Assembly: GCF_001563285.1 (NCBI RefSeq)
Contig: NZ_CP005188.1
Span: forward strand, 935,501-999,500
Reading direction: 5' to 3'
DNA length: 64,000 nt
DNA from: Sphingobium sp. MI1205
GTDB lineage: Bacteria > Pseudomonadota > Alphaproteobacteria > Sphingomonadales > Sphingomonadaceae
The notes under the pieces are model-generated. The model saw only the letters and a list, made by a program, of their open reading frames with translations, searched no databases and was not told where the DNA came from. Positions 61,925 through 64,000 of the stretch are shown piece after piece. The position numbers and the translations under genes are program-made. Numbering within the stretch: the stretch's first letter is position 1; each line of letters starts with the position of its first letter.

Positions 61925-62397
61925 TTGTTTTCGACCTTAGATGCAGCGCCCATGGCCATGTGTTCGAAGCATGGTTCGGATCGACCGCCGACTTTGAGGA
62001 TCAGTCCGCGCGCGGATTGTTGCTTTGCCCCATGTGCGGTGACCCCGATGTGTTCAAGGCGGTGATGGCCCCGGCCGTCGCCGCAAAGGGCAACCGCCGC
62101 CCTGCTGAAACCCCCGCTTCCGCTGGCCCCACGGCTCCAGTCGCGTTGGCCGGGGACGAAGCGCGTATGCGCGAGATCATGCAGTCGCTTGCCCAGGCGC
62201 AGGCCAAGGTGCTGGAGGATTCGACCTGGGTCGGCCGTGGTTTCGCCGAGCATGCCCGTGCGATGCATTATGGGGAAAAGGACCGGGCAAGCATCCATGG
62301 CGAAGTAGCGCCCGAGGAAGCGCGCGCCCTGATTTCAGAAGGCGTCGAGGTAGCGCCGCTGCTTTTTCCCGTGGTTCCACCCGAAGCGAAGAATTGA
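61921..62397 (+). CDS. DUF1178 family protein
   Basis: A 158-residue protein matching DUF1178: IVFDLRCSAHGHVFEAWFGS, a Cys motif at LLLCPMCGDPDVFKAVMAP near residue 36, a Pro/Ala linker, and a helical C-terminal half with AKVLEDSTWVGRGFAEHARAMHYGEKD. The function is unknown; the CxxC pair suggests metal binding. GTG 61921 overlaps the nitrilase stop. Three genes, grxC, nitrilase and DUF1178, thus form a coupled unit. Confidence 0.88.
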   Translation: MIVFDLRCSAHGHVFEAWFGSTADFEDQSARGLLLCPMCGDPDVFKAVMAPAVAAKGNRRPAETPASAGPTAPVALAGDEARMREIMQSLAQAQAKVLEDSTWVGRGFAEHARAMHYGEKDRASIHGEVAPEEARALISEGVEVAPLLFPVVPPEAKN

Positions 62398-62431
62398 CCA
62401 CGCTTGCGGGGCAGCATAGAGCCGTCACCGG

Positions 62432-62508
62432 GCGCCCGTAGCTCAGCAGGATAGAGCATCAGATTCCTAATCTGAGGGCCATGGGTTCGAATCCCGTCGG
62501 GCGCACCA
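62432..62508 (+). tRNA. tRNA-Arg (anticodon CCU)
   Basis: A 77-base cloverleaf including an encoded 3' CCA. The acceptor GCGCCCG pairs with CGGGCGC, the D arm is GCTCAGCAGGATAGAGC, the anticodon loop is TTCCTAA between CAGA and TCTG stems, and the T arm is CATGGGTTCGAATCCCGTC. It reads AGG. Its 3' end lies about 190 bases from a serine recombinase remnant, so it could have served as an integration site. Confidence 0.96.
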
Positions 62509-62643
62509 CGCATTCTCGCTTTGCGAGGTCTTTCCGGACCTAGTCTGTGCATGGCCTCCAGAATCGCGCAGTTCTGCGCCCTTTTGCCGAGGCGCTGACG
62601 AATCAGGTGCCACAGAGACGCGCCTTTCGGCCCCAAAACGAAG

Positions 62644-62674
62644 AAAAGGGCCCCGCGTCTCACGGGGGCCTTTC
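62644..62674 (-). terminator. Rho-independent terminator, minus strand
   Basis: A stem AAAGGCCCCCG/CGGGGCCCTTT is followed by a T-rich run (CTTTTCTTC) on the minus strand, 28 bases past the end of the recombinase remnant. Between it and the tRNA (62509-62643) nothing further is visible. Confidence 0.65.
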
Positions 62675-62701
62675 GAATGGCACACGGTTTTGGCGAGATG
62701 C

Positions 62702-62905
62702 CTATCCGAAGCCGAGTGCCTTGCGCTGGCCTTTCCAGTCCAGCGGAATAGCCGCATGCTTCATGAGGCGTCGGGGGGTCAGCGATGCGGGCTGGCGGCC
62801 ATCGAGGATGGCGCTGATGATGTCGGGAGCGAGAAACGCTAGTCGCGCGACCCGCTTATGCGCGGGGCCTTTCGAGTGGCTGTAGCGCCGAACGATTTTC
62901 GGCAC
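62702..62905 (-). pseudogene. Serine recombinase C-terminal remnant
   Basis: The frame ends with LAFLAPDIISAILDGRQPAS, then LTPRRLMKHAAIPLDW and KGQRKALGF. This is the conserved C-terminus of large serine recombinases and resolvase-type integrases. Only about 60 residues remain; the catalytic and zinc-ribbon parts are missing. Its upstream end runs into the 3' part of the broken DUF421 gene (62856-63370), which suggests that a deletion or recombination joined the two. Confidence 0.7.
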
Positions 62906-63370
62906 GCGCGCCGGAGATGACGCTGAAACTGCCGTCGGTTTTCCAGCACGACCGCAGCTACATCGTCGACATCACCCAGCCCCGCAGATCGCACCGCGCA
63001 ATAGATCTCGGCCTCGGTCACCCGCTCCCTGCGAAGCGCCCCGGTCAATCGCGCCGTCCGATAACAGCATCCGCGCCTCCGACTTCACAAGACGCTCGGC
63101 CCAGGCATAGCGTATTGCCCAGAACGCAATGACGAACGGAGCAGGACGAGGACAGCGAATGCGACCACGCTTTCCGCCAAAGCGACATCCTTGGTGAGCA
63201 GGATGGTTGCCAGCGTCGATCCCAGTGCAATCGTAACCACGAGATCGAAGGCGTTCATTTTGACGAGGGTCCGTTTGCCGCTGATCCGCAGAATCGTGAT
63301 CAACGCGAGATAGGCCGAAGCGTCCAGCAACACCTTCAGGAGTCCCGAAAAACTGCGAAGAGCATTTCAT
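62856..63370 (-). pseudogene. DUF421 membrane protein gene broken by frameshifts
   Basis: Three frames in succession carry parts of one YetF/DUF421 protein: LITILRISGKRTLVKMNAFD and LVVTIALGSTLATILL (63333-63165), FVIAFWAIRYAWAERLVKSE (about 63155-63055), and ALRRERVTEAEIYCAVRSAG with DDVAAVVLE (63048-62945). A fourth frame then reads TDGSFSVISGARAENRSAL to TAA 62856. At least four single- or two-base shifts are needed (near 63350, 63150, 63050 and 62943, the last in an A run). The ATG at 63365 has a GGAG site. A sequencing error cannot explain all of them easily, so a pseudogene is most likely. Confidence 0.75.
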
Positions 63371-63423
63371 TCTCCTATGGGCAATCCAGCAGTGGTGATC
63401 CGCGTCAACCCGAGCCGGAATGT

Positions 63424-63714
63424 TCAGATCAGCACGGCGACAAACCCCTGCCAGAGGATCGCGATGGCACCGATCAGGACGCCCCATAGCGCCACGATCC
63501 TTACCCATCGGCTCGCGGCATCCGAATGCCGACCCTGCCACGCGCGAAGCCCTACCAGACCGACGATCCCCAGGCAGGCGACCGTCAGGACGATTGTCAA
63601 GCAGCGCGCGAGATCCGTAGTCAGAAAGATACTGCCGACCGCATAGAGGGCGAAGAAATGCAGCGCCCATACAAGTAGTCCACCGAGCAGCGTGACCCAG
63701 ATACGCATCCTCAT
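63424..63714 (-). CDS. Small membrane protein, possible terminal-oxidase accessory subunit
   Basis: A protein of about 96 residues with three hydrophobic helices (WVTLLGGLLVWALHFFALYAV; CLTIVLTVACLGIVGLV; IVALWGVLIGAIAILWQGFVAVLI). Similar three-helix proteins accompany terminal oxidase genes, and the upstream partial gene reads like an oxidase subunit end. The start ATG 63714 overlaps the stop of that gene (ATGA), so they are translationally coupled. Confidence 0.6.
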   Translation of the reverse strand: MRMRIWVTLLGGLLVWALHFFALYAVGSIFLTTDLARCLTIVLTVACLGIVGLVGLRAWQGRHSDAASRWVRIVALWGVLIGAIAILWQGFVAVLI

Positions 63715-64000
63715 CCCCCGATGGCGCGGGCGAGGACCGCCGTGAGCGCGCCCTGACCCGCAGCATAGACGACGAAAAGGACGCACAGGTCGAGACTGTT
63801 ATTACGGGGGCGCACGATCATGCCACGGCTGTTTCGGGCTGATATATAGCCTGCCATCAACAGACCGATGAATGCGAGCAGTGCCTGGAGCGTCAGCAGC
63901 ATATAGACGATCGCGCCCTGGCCACTCGCATCCGGCCTCAGTCCGGATGCTTGCCAGAAGGCGATATCCGTACCGACCGCTGCCACAAGCGCGACCGCCC
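63711..64000 (-). CDS. Membrane protein, C-terminal part, possibly a cytochrome oxidase subunit I/III fusion
   Basis: The last roughly 95 residues of a protein that continues beyond the window. It contains two hydrophobic helices (AIVYMLLTLQALLAFIGLLMAGY; LCVLFVVYAAGQGALTAVLARAI). The pattern SARN...RGMIVRPRNNSLDL between them resembles the last helix pair of fused subunit I/III heme-copper oxidases, but without the metal ligands this is tentative. It shares an ATGA overlap with the next gene. Confidence 0.5.
   Translation of the reverse strand, partial: AVALVAAVGTDIAFWQASGLRPDASGQGAIVYMLLTLQALLAFIGLLMAGYISARNSRGMIVRPRNNSLDLCVLFVVYAAGQGALTAVLARAIGG

Overview
The window is GC-rich, gene-dense chromosomal DNA from an alphaproteobacterium, most likely a member of the Sphingomonadaceae (Sphingobium, Sphingomonas or a relative). 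Reasons: an atpHAGDC operon without the Fo genes, a very short epsilon subunit, a NepR-like general-stress anti-sigma factor, a TonB-dependent receptor of the sphingomonad type, HPr-rel-A type genes, a ceramide-synthase-like acyltransferase, and repeat families that recur in sphingomonad intergenic DNA. No CRISPR array, rRNA operon or complete mobile element was seen, and no gene-free stretch exceeds 300 bases.

Layout. 1-3.7 kb: panB and a yfgM-bamB-der set (envelope assembly and ribosome biogenesis). 3.7-7.3 kb: a putative sulfur-scavenging locus made of an RBBP9-type hydrolase, an OscA/DUF2292 small protein and a TonB-dependent receptor whose mature part has no methionine. 7.4-11.8 kb: PRC-barrel protein, OsmC, an EamA transporter, a lone CpaF ATPase and a membrane protein. 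11.9-16.8 kb: F1 ATP synthase operon. 17-28 kb: housekeeping and repair genes (serine protease, ada, DUF1289, priA, DUF2490, transaldolase-like aldolase, tRNA-Arg(UCU), yhhQ, truA, fmt, recR, def). 28.1-35.6 kb: a complete phosphate regulon, phoR-pstS-pstC-pstA-pstB-phoU-phoB, with a probable Pho box before pstS. 35.65-38.3 kb, divergent from phoR: a four-gene operon of a Tat-signal protein, a PqqD-like protein, an HprK-related kinase and a nucleotidyltransferase, probably an unstudied protein or peptide modification system.

38.3-50.9 kb: M20 amidohydrolase, small outer-membrane protein, patatin/bdhA pair, YpfJ-type zinc protease, NepR-like protein, glnE-bcp-DUF455, M23 endopeptidase, erpA-like gene, xth and DUF2239. 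50.9-59.1 kb is rich in lipid and envelope genes: metallophosphoesterase, two diacylglycerol-kinase-fold lipid kinases, a GNAT protein resembling bacterial ceramide synthase, a fatty-acid desaturase/hydroxylase, LptG, LptF and DUF2141. 59.1-62.5 kb: methyltransferase, comF, grxC, nitrilase-fold amidase, DUF1178 and tRNA-Arg(CCU). Right edge: a serine-recombinase C-terminal remnant and a DUF421 gene broken by several frameshifts, next to two small membrane protein genes, the last cut by the window end. This looks like a decayed insertion near the tRNA.

Most promising for new biology: the HPr-rel-A-like operon with its candidate Tat substrate, the methionine-free receptor/OscA locus, and the ceramide-like lipid neighbourhood.
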